A stretch of DNA of 64,000 bases from an uncultured Gammaproteobacteria bacterium (GCA_958295485.1 OY282354.1:2230068-2294067), one strand, 5' to 3'. Shown: positions 46,386-57,684, numbered from the stretch's first letter. A program made the numbers and translations. The notes: generated by a model not told the origin, from the letters alone.

Positions 46386-46976
46386 ATGCGGGCGAATCGT
46401 TACCAATCAGACCCATTTACCGATTTGCTGTTTAATGCCTTGCTGGGCTTTACCTTTCTTTTCCTGGTGGCGATAATGTTCATGAATCCTGAAGCCAAAT
46501 CAGGCATTATCGACCCGAAGGCTGAATACATCCTGACGGTCACCTGGGAGGACAATAACCCGGATGACATCGACGTCTGGGTGGAAGACCCCGACGGCCG
46601 GGTGATTTGGTTTCGCAACCCGGAGGCCGGCCTGCTCCACTTGGACCGGGACGACCGGGGCTTGCTTAATGATACGATCCTGATTAACGATGAGGAAATT
46701 CAAAACCCCCTCAATCAAGAGGTGGTGACAATCAGGGGCGTCGTCAAGGGCGAATACATAGTCAACCTGCATTACTACGCATCCGAAACGAATAAACCCG
46801 TTGACGTGCAGGTAAGACTGGTCAAGGTCAATCCCGCCCTGGAGATCGTATATTACGATACCGTCAAACTGGAAAAACCGGGTCAGGAAAAGACTGCTTT
46901 CAGGTTTCGCATCAATATCGACGGCAAGGTATCGAATATCAACTTCCTGCCCAAGCAATTGGTATTCATCGGATAA
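46386..46976 (+). CDS. ExbD/TolR/MotB-like single-TM stator protein with atypical periplasmic beta-domain
   Basis: SDPFTDLLFNALLGFTFLFLVAIMFM (ExbD-like TM with conserved Asp), then NPDDIDVWVEDPDGRVIWFRNPEAG...GEYIVNLHYYA (DUF2135/prepeptidase-like). Confidence 0.75.
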   Translation: MRANRYQSDPFTDLLFNALLGFTFLFLVAIMFMNPEAKSGIIDPKAEYILTVTWEDNNPDDIDVWVEDPDGRVIWFRNPEAGLLHLDRDDRGLLNDTILINDEEIQNPLNQEVVTIRGVVKGEYIVNLHYYASETNKPVDVQVRLVKVNPALEIVYYDTVKLEKPGQEKTAFRFRINIDGKVSNINFLPKQLVFIG

Positions 46977-46992
46977 CTAAAGGGGGATTATC

Positions 46993-47514
46993 GTGTTCAT
47001 ACTGGGAATTACCGGACTGGTTACTGCTTATGTCCTGCTGGCGTTGCTGCTGTTGAGCATCAACCTCTATTCCAATTGGTCGTGGAAAATAAAAGCCGGC
47101 GCTATTGTCGTAACGACGTTTTTATATGTTGTCACCTACATATCCTTCCCACCGCTGCTTGGTTGGCCGACGGGCGAACCGCCGCCGAAACGCTTCCGCC
47201 TGGTAGCCGCGGATGTCCTGCAACCGGATAAATCGACGGGCGCCGAGGGAATGATCTATTTATGGCTCAAAGACCTGAACGATCTCTCTGCCAGGACCAG
47301 GCCAAGGGCACATGAATTGCCATATTCAGGCCAACTCCATGAAGCGGTAATCAAGGCAAAATCAAAACTGAGCAGGGGCATGGCGCAGCTGGGAGAATTC
47401 AAAAGACCCGACGATGCCAACTTCCGGGAAATCGACACGCTCACGCGCACCGCCCAGGAAGCCGTCAGCATCGAATTCTACGATCTCCCCGACCCCCTGA
47501 TCCCCGAAAAATAA
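46993..47514 (+). CDS. Membrane protein of unknown function, third component of the channel operon
   Basis: 173 aa, two N-terminal TM helices then a soluble domain; 16 nt after the ExbD-like gene. Confidence 0.7.
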   Translation: MFILGITGLVTAYVLLALLLLSINLYSNWSWKIKAGAIVVTTFLYVVTYISFPPLLGWPTGEPPPKRFRLVAADVLQPDKSTGAEGMIYLWLKDLNDLSARTRPRAHELPYSGQLHEAVIKAKSKLSRGMAQLGEFKRPDDANFREIDTLTRTAQEAVSIEFYDLPDPLIPEK

Positions 47515-48875
47515 CGCAACCTGTCGAACGGGGTAGTGGCGGGACGCCAGGTGATAATCCAGGCGTTTTCGTTGTCGGTGGCAAGGAAGGCTGCGTCGGT
47601 CCAGAGGCCGGCGACCGTGGCGAGTTTGTCATCGATGTATATGAAAGGGATGCGATCGCGTAGCCAGGGGGGTATCCCGGCTTCCTGGAACAGGGTTTTT
47701 ATTTTATGGTGGTGGGGTCGGCCCGGCAGCAGGATTTCTTCTCCGCCGGCGCGGTAGCGCACCTCTACCCTGGCATCGAGACATAATGCTTGTTTCAGTC
47801 CGTTGCCGCGGCCAGGGACTGCCGTCAATTCGCCATGCTGTAGCTGACAGGGTTGCTTGAAATCCCATGGGTGGATTATTGAATTATCAAAATCAGCCAT
47901 GGGGGGGCTGAGATAGAGGTGATTCCTGTAGCGGCGGACTTCCGCCCCTTTCCATTTGACGCAGGCGACCGCGTCATGTTTCGCTTCCATGACGTCCGAA
48001 ATAACGTGAGATAAAGTCTCACTGCCCGGAACCGGCAGGCCTGAAGCATGGATCCAATATCGCAAGACGTTTTTCTGTTTCCGGATTGACAGGAGTTTCA
48101 ACCTGTCGATAGCCAATATATTCTGTTTTTCCGTCGCGCAGGCGGATAAATCCTCCCTGGCTGTCTCATCCAGCAATAACTGCGTGTCGGAATGGATGCG
48201 AATTGTCCTGGCAAGGGGCGAAGCCACGCCCGGCCACCGGTTTTTTATGACGGGCATCACTTCATGCCGGACGAAATTCCGGTCAATGCGCGTATCCGCA
48301 TTTGAAGGGTCTTCAATCCAGTTCAGGCCATTGTTTTCAGCATAGGCCAGCAACTCCGAGCGGGGCTGGTTCAATAAGGGTCTTGCGTGACGGCCTTCAC
48401 CGAATTGCCGGATGACGGGCATCGCTGACAATCCCCTGATCCCGGCCCCGCGAAACAGTCGCAGCAGGAAAGTCTCCAACTGGTCATCCCGGTGGTGCGC
48501 CGTCAACAGGATTTCGTCTTTGCCTAATATCTTCTTAATGGCCCCGTAACGCAGTTGTCTGGCCCAATTTTCAGGGCTTTCCCGCCCCGGGCGCGCCGCA
48601 TCGACGTCAATCACCTTGAGCGCCACGTTTAATGGGCGGCACGTCTCCCGACAATGCCTGGCCCAGGCCCGGCTTTCTTCGTGTATGTGATGATTGACGT
48701 GCACTGCCTCTAATTTCCAGGGAAATTCTGGTTTGACGCTGGAAATCAAATGCAGCAATACATGGGAATCCATGCCGCCGCTGTAGGCAATTAGAAAACG
48801 TTTACAATCCGGGAGTGTTTTCAGGAAGGATGCAAAAGTTTCAGTATTGACGTGATTGACCAAGATAACGTCCAC
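47478..48875 (-). CDS. tilS: tRNA(Ile)-lysidine synthase
   Basis: FLIAYSGGMDSHVLLHL PP-loop; TAHHRDDQLETFLLRLFRGAGIRGLSAM. Confidence 0.95.
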   Translation of the reverse strand: MDVILVNHVNTETFASFLKTLPDCKRFLIAYSGGMDSHVLLHLISSVKPEFPWKLEAVHVNHHIHEESRAWARHCRETCRPLNVALKVIDVDAARPGRESPENWARQLRYGAIKKILGKDEILLTAHHRDDQLETFLLRLFRGAGIRGLSAMPVIRQFGEGRHARPLLNQPRSELLAYAENNGLNWIEDPSNADTRIDRNFVRHEVMPVIKNRWPGVASPLARTIRIHSDTQLLLDETAREDLSACATEKQNILAIDRLKLLSIRKQKNVLRYWIHASGLPVPGSETLSHVISDVMEAKHDAVACVKWKGAEVRRYRNHLYLSPPMADFDNSIIHPWDFKQPCQLQHGELTAVPGRGNGLKQALCLDARVEVRYRAGGEEILLPGRPHHHKIKTLFQEAGIPPWLRDRIPFIYIDDKLATVAGLWTDAAFLATDNENAWIITWRPATTPFDRLRYFSGIRGSGRS

Positions 48876-48968
48876 CGGTTATGGGTTGAACAGGCGCCCT
48901 GCCCTCCGGCACGCGCCGGCATTGTCCAAGGCAGGCGCGGGGGTCAGGGAACAGCTTCCGCTACGCGG

Positions 48969-49937
48969 TTATCGAAAAAACCCACAGGCGCGAAGCCGCT
49001 TTTGACGGCTGTCCAGTAGCGCTTCAACGCCGAGTTGGTTGAGTTCATTCAACTGAATTTTAATTGTTGTCCTGATGCCGTCCGCGGTTTGATCGTAATC
49101 CCGATGCGCCCCACCCAAAGGTTCATTAATTACGCTGTCAACCAGGTCCAACTGTTGCAGTCTTTGCGCCGTGACTCCCAATGCCTCTGCCGCGTCTTTG
49201 GCTTTTTCCGAATTTTTCCAGAGGATGGAGGCGCAGCCCTCAGGTGAAATGACGGAGTAGGTGCTGTATTGCAGCATGTTTAATTTATCTCCTACGCCGA
49301 TTGCAAGGGCGCCGCCGGAACCCCCTTCACCGATGACGGTGGCGATAATTGGAGTGCGAAGCCCGGACATGGCCATTAAATTTCGGGCAATGGCTTCACT
49401 TTGCCCGCGTTCTTCGGCGCCGATTCCCGGATATGCCCCGGAAGTATCAATAAATGTCAATACCGGCAGCTTGAACCTTTCCGCCAATTGCATGATGCGC
49501 AATGCTTTGCGATACCCTTCCGGTTTCGGCATTCCGTAATTCCTGTATATTCTTTCCTTTATGTCTCGCCCTTTTTGATGCCCAACCACCGCAACCGGAT
49601 TGCCGTCGAACCTGGCAATGCCGGTTAATATTGCCGGATCATTGGCAAAACTGCGATCGCCGTGCAACTCATTAAAATCCGTGAATAGCCTGTTTATATA
49701 ATCCAGGGTATAGGGCCTGAGCGGGTGCCGGGCTATTTGCGAAACCTGCCAGGCGCTGAGCGATGAAAAAATTGACTCGGTTAATTCTTTGCTTCGCTTT
49801 TGCAGTTTGGTGATTTCATCGTGAATATTCAGCTTGCTGTCACTGTCGACGTAGCGCAACTCCTCAATCTTCGCTTCCAGCTCGGCAATAGGCTGTTCAA
49901 AATCAAGAAAGTTCATTGATTGATTCTGCTGTTCCAT
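48969..49937 (-). CDS. accA: Acetyl-CoA carboxylase carboxyltransferase subunit alpha
   Basis: [62 protein letters not shown]. Confidence 0.97.
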   Translation of the reverse strand: MEQQNQSMNFLDFEQPIAELEAKIEELRYVDSDSKLNIHDEITKLQKRSKELTESIFSSLSAWQVSQIARHPLRPYTLDYINRLFTDFNELHGDRSFANDPAILTGIARFDGNPVAVVGHQKGRDIKERIYRNYGMPKPEGYRKALRIMQLAERFKLPVLTFIDTSGAYPGIGAEERGQSEAIARNLMAMSGLRTPIIATVIGEGGSGGALAIGVGDKLNMLQYSTYSVISPEGCASILWKNSEKAKDAAEALGVTAQRLQQLDLVDSVINEPLGGAHRDYDQTADGIRTTIKIQLNELNQLGVEALLDSRQKRLRACGFFR

Positions 49938-49984
49938 ATCAGTGCCGTTTTTTCTCTGGTTATATCCGCAGGCGTCGCAGTGGA

Positions 49985-52900
49985 TTATAAATTTATTCTG
50001 CCTGGAAATTCCAGGCTGACGTTATCAGCGCCCACCATGCCCGTGAGATCGGCGATAAGCTCATCACTGATTTTTACAGTCCAGCTGTCACCGAACTTCA
50101 AAGTGGCTGAGGCATGACCGTTATTATAACCTGTTGACACCGGATTTGCGCCGGGCTGATGGCGTGACAAGATCTCTTTCAAGCCGGCAATAAGGCCATT
50201 ATCCATCATGCTTTTATGTATGTTCAGTTGCAGAATGCCAAAATGCGCCCGCAGTTGCGCCAGTGTGTAAACGTCTTTGGCGACGATAGAAACGCCCGCT
50301 TCATAGTAATCATCGGCAACCGCTTCTCCCTTTACAATGACCAACTGGTCTTTCAGCAACACATTGCGGTAGCGATGATAATTTTCGGAATAAACCGTCA
50401 TATGGACCCGCGCGGTTCTGTCATCCAACCTGATTTCAGCCATGCGTCCCCGGATGCCGCTGCGAGTCTTGATACTCTCGATATAACCGGCTACCGTTAA
50501 ATTCAAGCCGGGTTTAACGTCACGCAATCTTGTTGAGATAAAACAGGCCAGTTCTTTTTCGTAGCGTGTAATCGGATGGCCTTCCAGGTAAAAGCCCAAG
50601 GTCTCTTTTTCACCTTGCAACCGTTCTTCCTCTTCCCAATCATCCGTCATGACATAAGGTATTTCCCAATCGGCCTCATTGTTGACGGGCCGGGTCGACA
50701 TCTCAAGGCCAAACAGGTCGTCCTGGCCTGTATCCGTATTGTCGGCATACTGCTCCGCAAACCTCAAAGCCTTCTCCAGGCTCGCTGTCAATACACTCCG
50801 GCTTTGCCCGAAGTCATCCATTGCCCCGGAACGAATCAGCGCTTCGATGACGCCTTTGTTAATCCTTCGCGTATCGACGCGCTGGCAGAATTGAAACAGG
50901 TCGGAAAACCTTCCATGCTCTTTTCTTTCCCCGGACAAATTGATTGCCGCGGATTTTCCCACTCCCTTGATGGCGCCCAATCCATATAAAATCGTTTTCT
51001 CATCCACAACCTTGAACTTGTACTCGCCGTTATTCAGGGAAGGGGATCTCAACGTCAATTTCATCCTTCCCAACTCTTCCCTCAACTCGACAATCTTGTC
51101 CGTATTGCGCATATCCGCAGAGAAAACGGCGGCCATGAACGCCGCCGGATAATGGGTTTTCAACCAAGCCGTCTGGTAAGCGAGAAGCGCGTAGGCCACG
51201 GAATGTGATTTATTAAAACCATAGCCGGCGAAATGTTCCATCAAGCTGAAAATGGATACAGCTACTTTCTCATCGACCTTGTTTTTAACCGCGCCACCGA
51301 CAAAAATATTTCTTTGCAGGGACATTTCCTCAGGTTTTTTCTTACCCATGGCGCGTCTTAACAAATCCGCCGCACCCAATGTGTACCCACCTAACAGTTG
51401 CGCGATCTGCATTACCTGTTCCTGGTATAAAATCACCCCGTACGTTGGTTTCAGTATTGCCTCCAATGCGGCGTGGGGATACTCGACCCTGGCCCTGCCG
51501 TGCCTCCTGTCAATGAAATCATCAACCATTCCCGATTGCAGCGGGCCGGGACGAAACAGCGCCACTAAAGCAATCAGGTCATCGAATTTATCCGGCACAA
51601 GTCGTTTTATCAGCTTTCTTATACCCTCGGATTCCAACTGGAACACGGCTGTGGTGTCCATGCGTTGCACCAATTTATAAGTGTCCTTGTCATTGAGCGG
51701 GATATTGCTTATATCCAGCTTTTCGGCGTTTGCATCGAGTGACAATTCGTTGATGTCTTTCACCGCCCAATCGATAATGGTCAAAGTCCGCAGGCCCAAA
51801 AAATCAAATTTGACCAGGCCCATGGTTTCCACGTCACCCATGTCAAACTGGGTCGAGGTGACGGCCGTGCCTTTTTCACAGTACAGCGGCATGAACTCCG
51901 TCAGGGGCCTGGGCGCGATGACTATGCCGCCCGCGTGCTTGCCCGCGTTCCTGGCCAGTCCCTCCAGTTTCTTTGCCAGGTCGATAAGCATTTTTACTTC
52001 ATCTTCATCGTCATAGCGCTGTTTTAACGCTTCCTCCTGGGACAGCGCCTTGTCCAGGGTCATGTTCAGGTCAAATGGTATCGACTTGGCTATCTTGTCG
52101 ACGAAGCCGTAGGGGTGACCCAACACCCGGCCAACGTCGCGAACTACCGCCTTGGCGGCCATGCTGCCGAAGGTAATGATCTGGGAAACGTGATCGCGCC
52201 CATAACGATGCGCGACATATTCGATGACCTCGTCCCTCCTGTCCATGCAAAAATCCACGTCGAAATCCGGCAATGACACCCTTTCCGGGTTCAAGAACCG
52301 TTCGAACAGCAACTTATGATCGATGGGGTCCAGGTCAGTAATGCCAAGTACATAAGCCACCAGGGACCCGGCCCCGGAACCACGCCCCGGCCCTACAGGT
52401 ATGCCTTGCCGCCTTGCCCAATGAATAAAATCGGCGACAATAAGAAAGTATCCGGGGAAACCCATATTGATAATGACATCAAGTTCCAGGTTCAGCCGCT
52501 CCTTATATTCATCGACCTTGATGACGGAACCTGACGCAATTTTATCTTCAGCCATGCTCTGAAGCCCCGTTTCCGCTTCTTTGCGGAGCCAACTGCCTTG
52601 GTTGAAACCTGCCGGGACGGGAAATTCCGGCAGGTGATATTTACCGAATTGCAACTCCAGGTTACATCTTTTGGCTATGGCCCCGGTATTCTCGATGGCT
52701 TCCGGTATGTCATGAAACAATTGAGCCATTTGTTCCGGCGTTTTCAGGTATTGCTCCCTGCTGTAAAGACGGGGCCGCCTGGAATCATTAAGCGTATATC
52801 CGGTCTGAATGCACACGCGGGCTTCATGGGCTTCAAAATCATCCTGGCTTAAGAATCGAACATCATTGGTTGCAACCACCGGCGCGTCGAATTCTGCCGC

Positions 52901-53461
52901 AAGCGCCAAAGCCCCATCGATGTAAATATCTTCCCCTTGTCGATTGGTGCGTTGCAGTTCCAGGTAAAACCTGTCCGGGAACAATTCCCGGAACCAGGCA
53001 ACCTGCGTTCTTGCAAGGTCGTGATTGCCATTGATGACGGATTGACCGATTTCGCCGTTCCTTGCGCCTGACAGCGCAATCAATCCCCCGCTATGGTCCT
53101 CCAGCCAATGCCGAAAAACAACCGGCGCGCCGTGAACCTGGCCATCTATGAAGCTCCTGGTGAGCAATGTCGTCAGATTCTTGAAGCCGTCATTGTCCCG
53201 GCAAAGCAAAACCAGCCTGTTATCCTTGTCGTTATCGCCATTATCGTCCGCCAGGCTGATTTCAGCGCCAATGATGGGTTTAATCCCTTGGCGCAGGCAT
53301 TCCTGATAAAATTTGACCATCGAAAATACGTTATGCAGCTCGGTCACGGCCGAGGCCGGCAGCCCCATTCGCGCCAAGGCCTCAATATAATCGTTAATGC
53401 GTAATAAGCCATCCACCAGGGAATATTGCGTGTGGACGTGAAGGTGAATAAATTTAGTCAT
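49985..53461 (-). CDS. dnaE: DNA polymerase III subunit alpha
   Basis: 1158 aa; [20 protein letters not shown] start, [40 protein letters not shown]. Confidence 0.98.
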   Translation of the reverse strand: MTKFIHLHVHTQYSLVDGLLRINDYIEALARMGLPASAVTELHNVFSMVKFYQECLRQGIKPIIGAEISLADDNGDNDKDNRLVLLCRDNDGFKNLTTLLTRSFIDGQVHGAPVVFRHWLEDHSGGLIALSGARNGEIGQSVINGNHDLARTQVAWFRELFPDRFYLELQRTNRQGEDIYIDGALALAAEFDAPVVATNDVRFLSQDDFEAHEARVCIQTGYTLNDSRRPRLYSREQYLKTPEQMAQLFHDIPEAIENTGAIAKRCNLELQFGKYHLPEFPVPAGFNQGSWLRKEAETGLQSMAEDKIASGSVIKVDEYKERLNLELDVIINMGFPGYFLIVADFIHWARRQGIPVGPGRGSGAGSLVAYVLGITDLDPIDHKLLFERFLNPERVSLPDFDVDFCMDRRDEVIEYVAHRYGRDHVSQIITFGSMAAKAVVRDVGRVLGHPYGFVDKIAKSIPFDLNMTLDKALSQEEALKQRYDDEDEVKMLIDLAKKLEGLARNAGKHAGGIVIAPRPLTEFMPLYCEKGTAVTSTQFDMGDVETMGLVKFDFLGLRTLTIIDWAVKDINELSLDANAEKLDISNIPLNDKDTYKLVQRMDTTAVFQLESEGIRKLIKRLVPDKFDDLIALVALFRPGPLQSGMVDDFIDRRHGRARVEYPHAALEAILKPTYGVILYQEQVMQIAQLLGGYTLGAADLLRRAMGKKKPEEMSLQRNIFVGGAVKNKVDEKVAVSIFSLMEHFAGYGFNKSHSVAYALLAYQTAWLKTHYPAAFMAAVFSADMRNTDKIVELREELGRMKLTLRSPSLNNGEYKFKVVDEKTILYGLGAIKGVGKSAAINLSGERKEHGRFSDLFQFCQRVDTRRINKGVIEALIRSGAMDDFGQSRSVLTASLEKALRFAEQYADNTDTGQDDLFGLEMSTRPVNNEADWEIPYVMTDDWEEEERLQGEKETLGFYLEGHPITRYEKELACFISTRLRDVKPGLNLTVAGYIESIKTRSGIRGRMAEIRLDDRTARVHMTVYSENYHRYRNVLLKDQLVIVKGEAVADDYYEAGVSIVAKDVYTLAQLRAHFGILQLNIHKSMMDNGLIAGLKEILSRHQPGANPVSTGYNNGHASATLKFGDSWTVKISDELIADLTGMVGADNVSLEFPGRINL

Positions 53462-53496
53462 TGCGCAAATTCAAACAGGAATGAGACAGCGGGCGC

Positions 53497-54135
53497 TTAG
53501 CCGTCCCTGCCATCATGCGCCATTTGTTCGATAAGCGCCGAACCGGGACGGCCATAGCGTTGGACGGGCGCAAAACTGCGTCGATGAATGGGGCATATCC
53601 CGATTTCAGCCAGGGCCTCAATGTGCCCTCGGGTCGGATAACCCTTGTGCCGGGCAAAACCATAACCGGGGTATTGTCCGTCCAGTTCCAGCATCTCTTC
53701 ATCCCTCGTCACTTTCGCCAGGATTGATGCGGCGCTGATGCATGGCTCCGTCTGGTCGCCTTTGACAATGGCCATGATGGGATAAGCCGACCGCGGACAA
53801 CGATTGCCGTCAACCAAAACCCGGGCCGGCTTTACATTCAATGCATCGATCGCGCGGCCCATGGCCAGCATGGTTGCGTTCAATATATTCAACTCATCAA
53901 TTTCCAAATGATCGGCGCGGCCAATAGACCAGGTTATCGCCTTTTCCCGGATCAACCCGGCCAATCGTTTTCTTTGTCCTTCCGGTAATTTCTTTGAATC
54001 AGCCAATCCTGCAATCCTGTTTGTCTCATCCAGGATAACTGCGGCGGCGATCACCGGACCTGCAAGCGGCCCCCTGCCGGCTTCATCAACGCCGGCGACC
54101 AGGAATTTCTGAAAACTCATTTTTATTATATCCAC
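53497..54135 (-). CDS. rnhB: Ribonuclease HII
   Basis: [37 protein letters not shown]. Confidence 0.97.
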   Translation of the reverse strand: MDIIKMSFQKFLVAGVDEAGRGPLAGPVIAAAVILDETNRIAGLADSKKLPEGQRKRLAGLIREKAITWSIGRADHLEIDELNILNATMLAMGRAIDALNVKPARVLVDGNRCPRSAYPIMAIVKGDQTEPCISAASILAKVTRDEEMLELDGQYPGYGFARHKGYPTRGHIEALAEIGICPIHRRSFAPVQRYGRPGSALIEQMAHDGRDG

Positions 54136-54225
54136 AGCTATCGCAGATCAGGTTTTTTTTATCCTTTTCACCTGTGTCACCTGCGGATTTGCCGACGAAT
54201 TTATGGGTTTTTATACTGATCCTGA

Positions 54226-55389
54226 CTATGGCTCTGTCCGGTTTATGACGGTCATGACGGCTTCCGCTGCATTTTCACTGGCATTCACCCTCAGGGATTC
54301 ATGCAGTTCAGTAAACTTCTCAGATAATAACGTGATTGAGGCCGGATTATCGATCCAACTCTGGATACCTTGCCCCAATATATCGGCGCGACAATCCGAC
54401 TGGAAAAATTCAGGAACCAGTTTACCGCCTGCCAACAGGTTCGGTAAAGAGCTAAAATTCACCTTGACCAGTTTGCGCATCAGCCAAAACGTAAGGCTGT
54501 TCATCTTGTACGCTACGACCATGGGGACCTTGTGCAACAGCGCTTCCAGCGTAACAGTTCCCGAAGCCAGCAGCGCGACATTCGCAGAAGCCAATACATC
54601 CGCCATCCTGTTCTTAAATATTTTCAGGTGTAAATTGCTGAGGTTGCACTGCTTGACCTGGGCGATTACCTGTCTTTCAGCAAGGTCATCCAGCACGCTG
54701 CTCACAAACTGGATGCCGTCATGTCGCGCCTGCAGCCAGGCTGCCGTTTCAATGAAAGGTGGCAGCAACCTGTCCAGTTCCGCTCTCCTGCTGCCGGGCA
54801 GGATGGCGACGGTCAACCGGTCCGGCGATATTCCCAACCGCCGGCAGGCCCCTTCCTTATCGGGTTTTAAATCGATTTGATCGGCCAACGGATGCCCTAC
54901 GTACTTTATCGGGACAGCATGTTGCTTGAAAAAATTCGGCTCAAACGGAAATACCGATAAAACAAGATCGACGGCCTGCCTGATTTTTTGAACCCGATAG
55001 GTCCGCCATGCCCAGACCGTCGGACTGACGTAGTGGATGGTTTTTATGCCTCTTTTTCTCAGGTTTCTCTCCAGGGTCAGGTTAAAGTCAGGGGCATCGA
55101 CGCCGATAAACACGTCAGGGGGGTTGCGTATGAAATGTTTTGCGATCGTTCTTCGAATGGTTATCAATTCCCTTATATTTCCCAATACTTCCACCAGACC
55201 CATTACCGCCAGTTTCTCCAGCGGGAACAGGATGTTGCAGCCGGCCTCGCGCAATTTTTTCCCGCCTATGCCTTCCACCTTGACGGCCGGCTGGTTTTTC
55301 CTGATGGCCTTGATGAGTTCCGCCGCTAAAAAATCCCCTGATGGCTCTCCCGCTACAATACCGATTCGCAAATCAGCGGATAATCCCAC
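54226..55389 (-). CDS. lpxB: Lipid-A-disaccharide synthase
   Basis: IGIVAGEPSGDFLAAELI; VSPTVWAWRTYRVQKI; LLPGSRRAELDRLLPPF. Confidence 0.97.
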   Translation of the reverse strand: MGLSADLRIGIVAGEPSGDFLAAELIKAIRKNQPAVKVEGIGGKKLREAGCNILFPLEKLAVMGLVEVLGNIRELITIRRTIAKHFIRNPPDVFIGVDAPDFNLTLERNLRKRGIKTIHYVSPTVWAWRTYRVQKIRQAVDLVLSVFPFEPNFFKQHAVPIKYVGHPLADQIDLKPDKEGACRRLGISPDRLTVAILPGSRRAELDRLLPPFIETAAWLQARHDGIQFVSSVLDDLAERQVIAQVKQCNLSNLHLKIFKNRMADVLASANVALLASGTVTLEALLHKVPMVVAYKMNSLTFWLMRKLVKVNFSSLPNLLAGGKLVPEFFQSDCRADILGQGIQSWIDNPASITLLSEKFTELHESLRVNASENAAEAVMTVINRTEP

Positions 55390-56146
55390 GTTCGGATTCC
55401 TTTATAAACCGGGTAAAATTGGAGACCTCCCCGCTGTCGTCCGGGAGCGCTTCCAGTTTTTTCAGCGCATCCTTCAGCAAAAGTCCCTGGCGATAGACGA
55501 TATGATAGGCCTTTCTAATCGATTCAATCGAGTCATGGGAAAACCCATTGCGCCTGAGCCCCACTTTATTCAGGCCGTTCGGCCCTGCGGTGTTGCCGGA
55601 AATCATCAAGTAAGGTGGAACGTCTTTTACGACAACAGCAGCGATGGCCGAAATACTGTGACAGCCGACCCGGCAAAATTGATGGACGCCGGTGAAGCCT
55701 CCCAATATGACAAAATCATTAATTATCACATGGCCGGCCAAGGTAGCGTTATTGGCGAAAACCGTGTTATTTCCTACTTTACAATCATGCGCTATATGCA
55801 CATACGCCATGATCCAATTGTCATTGCCAATTTTGGTCAGGCCGCCACCGAGAGCCGTGCCCCTGTTGATGCTGCAAAACTCTCTTATGACGTTATTTTC
55901 GCCGATCTCCAGGTGTGATTCCGGTTCACCTTGATATTTTTTGTCCTGGGGATCGTCACCGATTGATGAAAACTGCGAAATCCTGTTTGATTTACCTATT
56001 CGGGTAGGGCCTTTGATAACCACGTGGGGCCCTATCACGCAGTCTTCCGCGATTTCAACCTTCTCCCCTATGACCGAATAGGGGCCGATCTCTACACCGG
56101 TTCCGATTTCAGCGCCAGGATGCACCTTCGCGGTTGGATCGATCAA
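55373..56146 (-). CDS. lpxA: UDP-N-acetylglucosamine acyltransferase
   Basis: MIDPTAKVHPGAEIGTGVEIGPYSVIGEKVEI hexapeptide repeats; GFTGVHQFCRVGCHS. Confidence 0.97.
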   Translation of the reverse strand: MIDPTAKVHPGAEIGTGVEIGPYSVIGEKVEIAEDCVIGPHVVIKGPTRIGKSNRISQFSSIGDDPQDKKYQGEPESHLEIGENNVIREFCSINRGTALGGGLTKIGNDNWIMAYVHIAHDCKVGNNTVFANNATLAGHVIINDFVILGGFTGVHQFCRVGCHSISAIAAVVVKDVPPYLMISGNTAGPNGLNKVGLRRNGFSHDSIESIRKAYHIVYRQGLLLKDALKKLEALPDDSGEVSNFTRFIKESERGIIR

Positions 56147-56592
56147 TGCTCCGGGTCCGCAATAGTAGTTAATAATTCCGCATCGGCGATGATTGCGTTA
56201 TCTACCTTGGCCACGCATGAAAATCGCCAGATATTTCTTCGGACCTTGATGAACTCGACTTCGATCATCAATTGATCACCCGGGCCGACGGTTTTTCTGA
56301 ATCGGGCTTTATCAACGCCGACCAAATAATACAACTTGTTCCGATGCTCGGCCCCGGCATCCACCGATAACCCCAACACGGCGGAGGCCTGGGCCATTGC
56401 CTCTACTATCAATACGCCCGGCATGATCGGCTGCTGTGGAAAATGACCCTGGAAAAAAGGCTCGTTGATGCTGACATTCTTTATGGCGGTCAGGGACACC
56501 CCCGGTTTGCATTCCACCACCTTGTCCAGCAACAGGAATGGATACCGGTGAGGCAAGATCTGCCTGATTCGATTGACGTTCAATTCGACCAT
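56143..56592 (-). CDS. fabZ: 3-hydroxyacyl-ACP dehydratase FabZ
   Basis: IRQILPHRYPFLLLDKV; EPFFQGHFPQQPIMPGVLIVEAMAQAS. Confidence 0.97.
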   Translation of the reverse strand: MVELNVNRIRQILPHRYPFLLLDKVVECKPGVSLTAIKNVSINEPFFQGHFPQQPIMPGVLIVEAMAQASAVLGLSVDAGAEHRNKLYYLVGVDKARFRKTVGPGDQLMIEVEFIKVRRNIWRFSCVAKVDNAIIADAELLTTIADPEH

Positions 56593-56658
56593 GTCTGTTC
56601 AGTTAGTCAATATTCCATTTGGAACTTTGATTTTAATAGGTATTTCAGTCATTTGCAG

Positions 56659-57675
56659 TTACTTTTTAATGTTATTTTCCAACTCGAAAAACCGTTTCAC
56701 TATTTTATCCAACTGCTTGAACCTTACCATGTTTTTACGCCAGGTTTTATTATCTGTTATGGTTATTCCCGAAGAATAGACGCCGGCTTTTTTAATGCTG
56801 CTGGATACCCCCGACATCCCGGTAATAACGACATCATCGGCAATTTCAATGTGCCCGGCAATAGCGGATGCGCCACCTATCATACACCTCTTTCCCACTT
56901 TTACACTGCCGGCGAATCCGACACAGCCGGCAACAGCCGTATGCGCCCCTATCTTCGTATTATGACCGACCTGTACCTGATTATCGATTTTAACTCCAGC
57001 TTCGATCATGGTATTTCCCAAGGCGCCCCTGTCAATAGTCGTATTTGCCCCGATTTCAACGTCATCACGGATAATAACACTGCCAAGTTGGGGAATTTTC
57101 AACCACTCTTCCCCGTCATTGGCAATGCCAAACCCGTCGGCGCCAATCACGACGCCGGGATGGATTACCACGCGTTCACCTATCTCGATGCGGTTGAGCA
57201 GGGTAATGTTTGCGTGCAGGCGACAATGACTGCCGATGACAACCTTCTCCCCAATAACGCAGCCCGGACCTATATAGGTTTTATCACCAATGGAAACGTC
57301 TTTACCGATAACGGAATTAGCGCCGATAAAACAGCCGGCAGGAATATTGACGTTTTCATAAACAACCGCCGACGGATGAATATATGGGTTGAAATCCACG
57401 GGCGGGTTAAGAAACCTGGCAGCTTTCGCATATGACAGGTATGGATCGCTCGAAACCAGTTTAGCGGTTGAACACCCGGGGGCATCTCCTTCGGCTAAAA
57501 CAACCGCTGAAGCCCGGGTTGTTTTCAGGAAGGGGTAATACCGTCTGTTAGCTAAAAAAGAAAGGTAGCCGGCCCCGGCATCATGCAAGGCAGCGACATT
57601 TGTTATTTTACAGCCAGGGTCCCCTTCCAGCTCCGCATCGATTTCTTCAGCTATTTCCCCAAGTGTCGCCGGCAT
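56659..57675 (-). CDS. lpxD: UDP-3-O-acylglucosamine N-acyltransferase
   Basis: LGEIAEEIDAELEGDPGCKITNVAALHDAG; hexapeptide repeats. Confidence 0.97.
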   Translation of the reverse strand: MPATLGEIAEEIDAELEGDPGCKITNVAALHDAGAGYLSFLANRRYYPFLKTTRASAVVLAEGDAPGCSTAKLVSSDPYLSYAKAARFLNPPVDFNPYIHPSAVVYENVNIPAGCFIGANSVIGKDVSIGDKTYIGPGCVIGEKVVIGSHCRLHANITLLNRIEIGERVVIHPGVVIGADGFGIANDGEEWLKIPQLGSVIIRDDVEIGANTTIDRGALGNTMIEAGVKIDNQVQVGHNTKIGAHTAVAGCVGFAGSVKVGKRCMIGGASAIAGHIEIADDVVITGMSGVSSSIKKAGVYSSGITITDNKTWRKNMVRFKQLDKIVKRFFELENNIKK

Positions 57676-57684
57676 GGATACGGA

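Noticed and set aside
45634-46976. Zorya (ZorAB) anti-phage system
   Set aside because: The channel/stator pair resembles ZorAB only at the MotA/ExbB level; no OmpA-type domain in the stator and no ZorC/ZorD/ZorE genes follow.
56443-57435. 330 aa plus-strand ORF opposite fabZ/lpxD
   Set aside because: Antisense shadow of the left-handed beta-helix repeats of lpxD.
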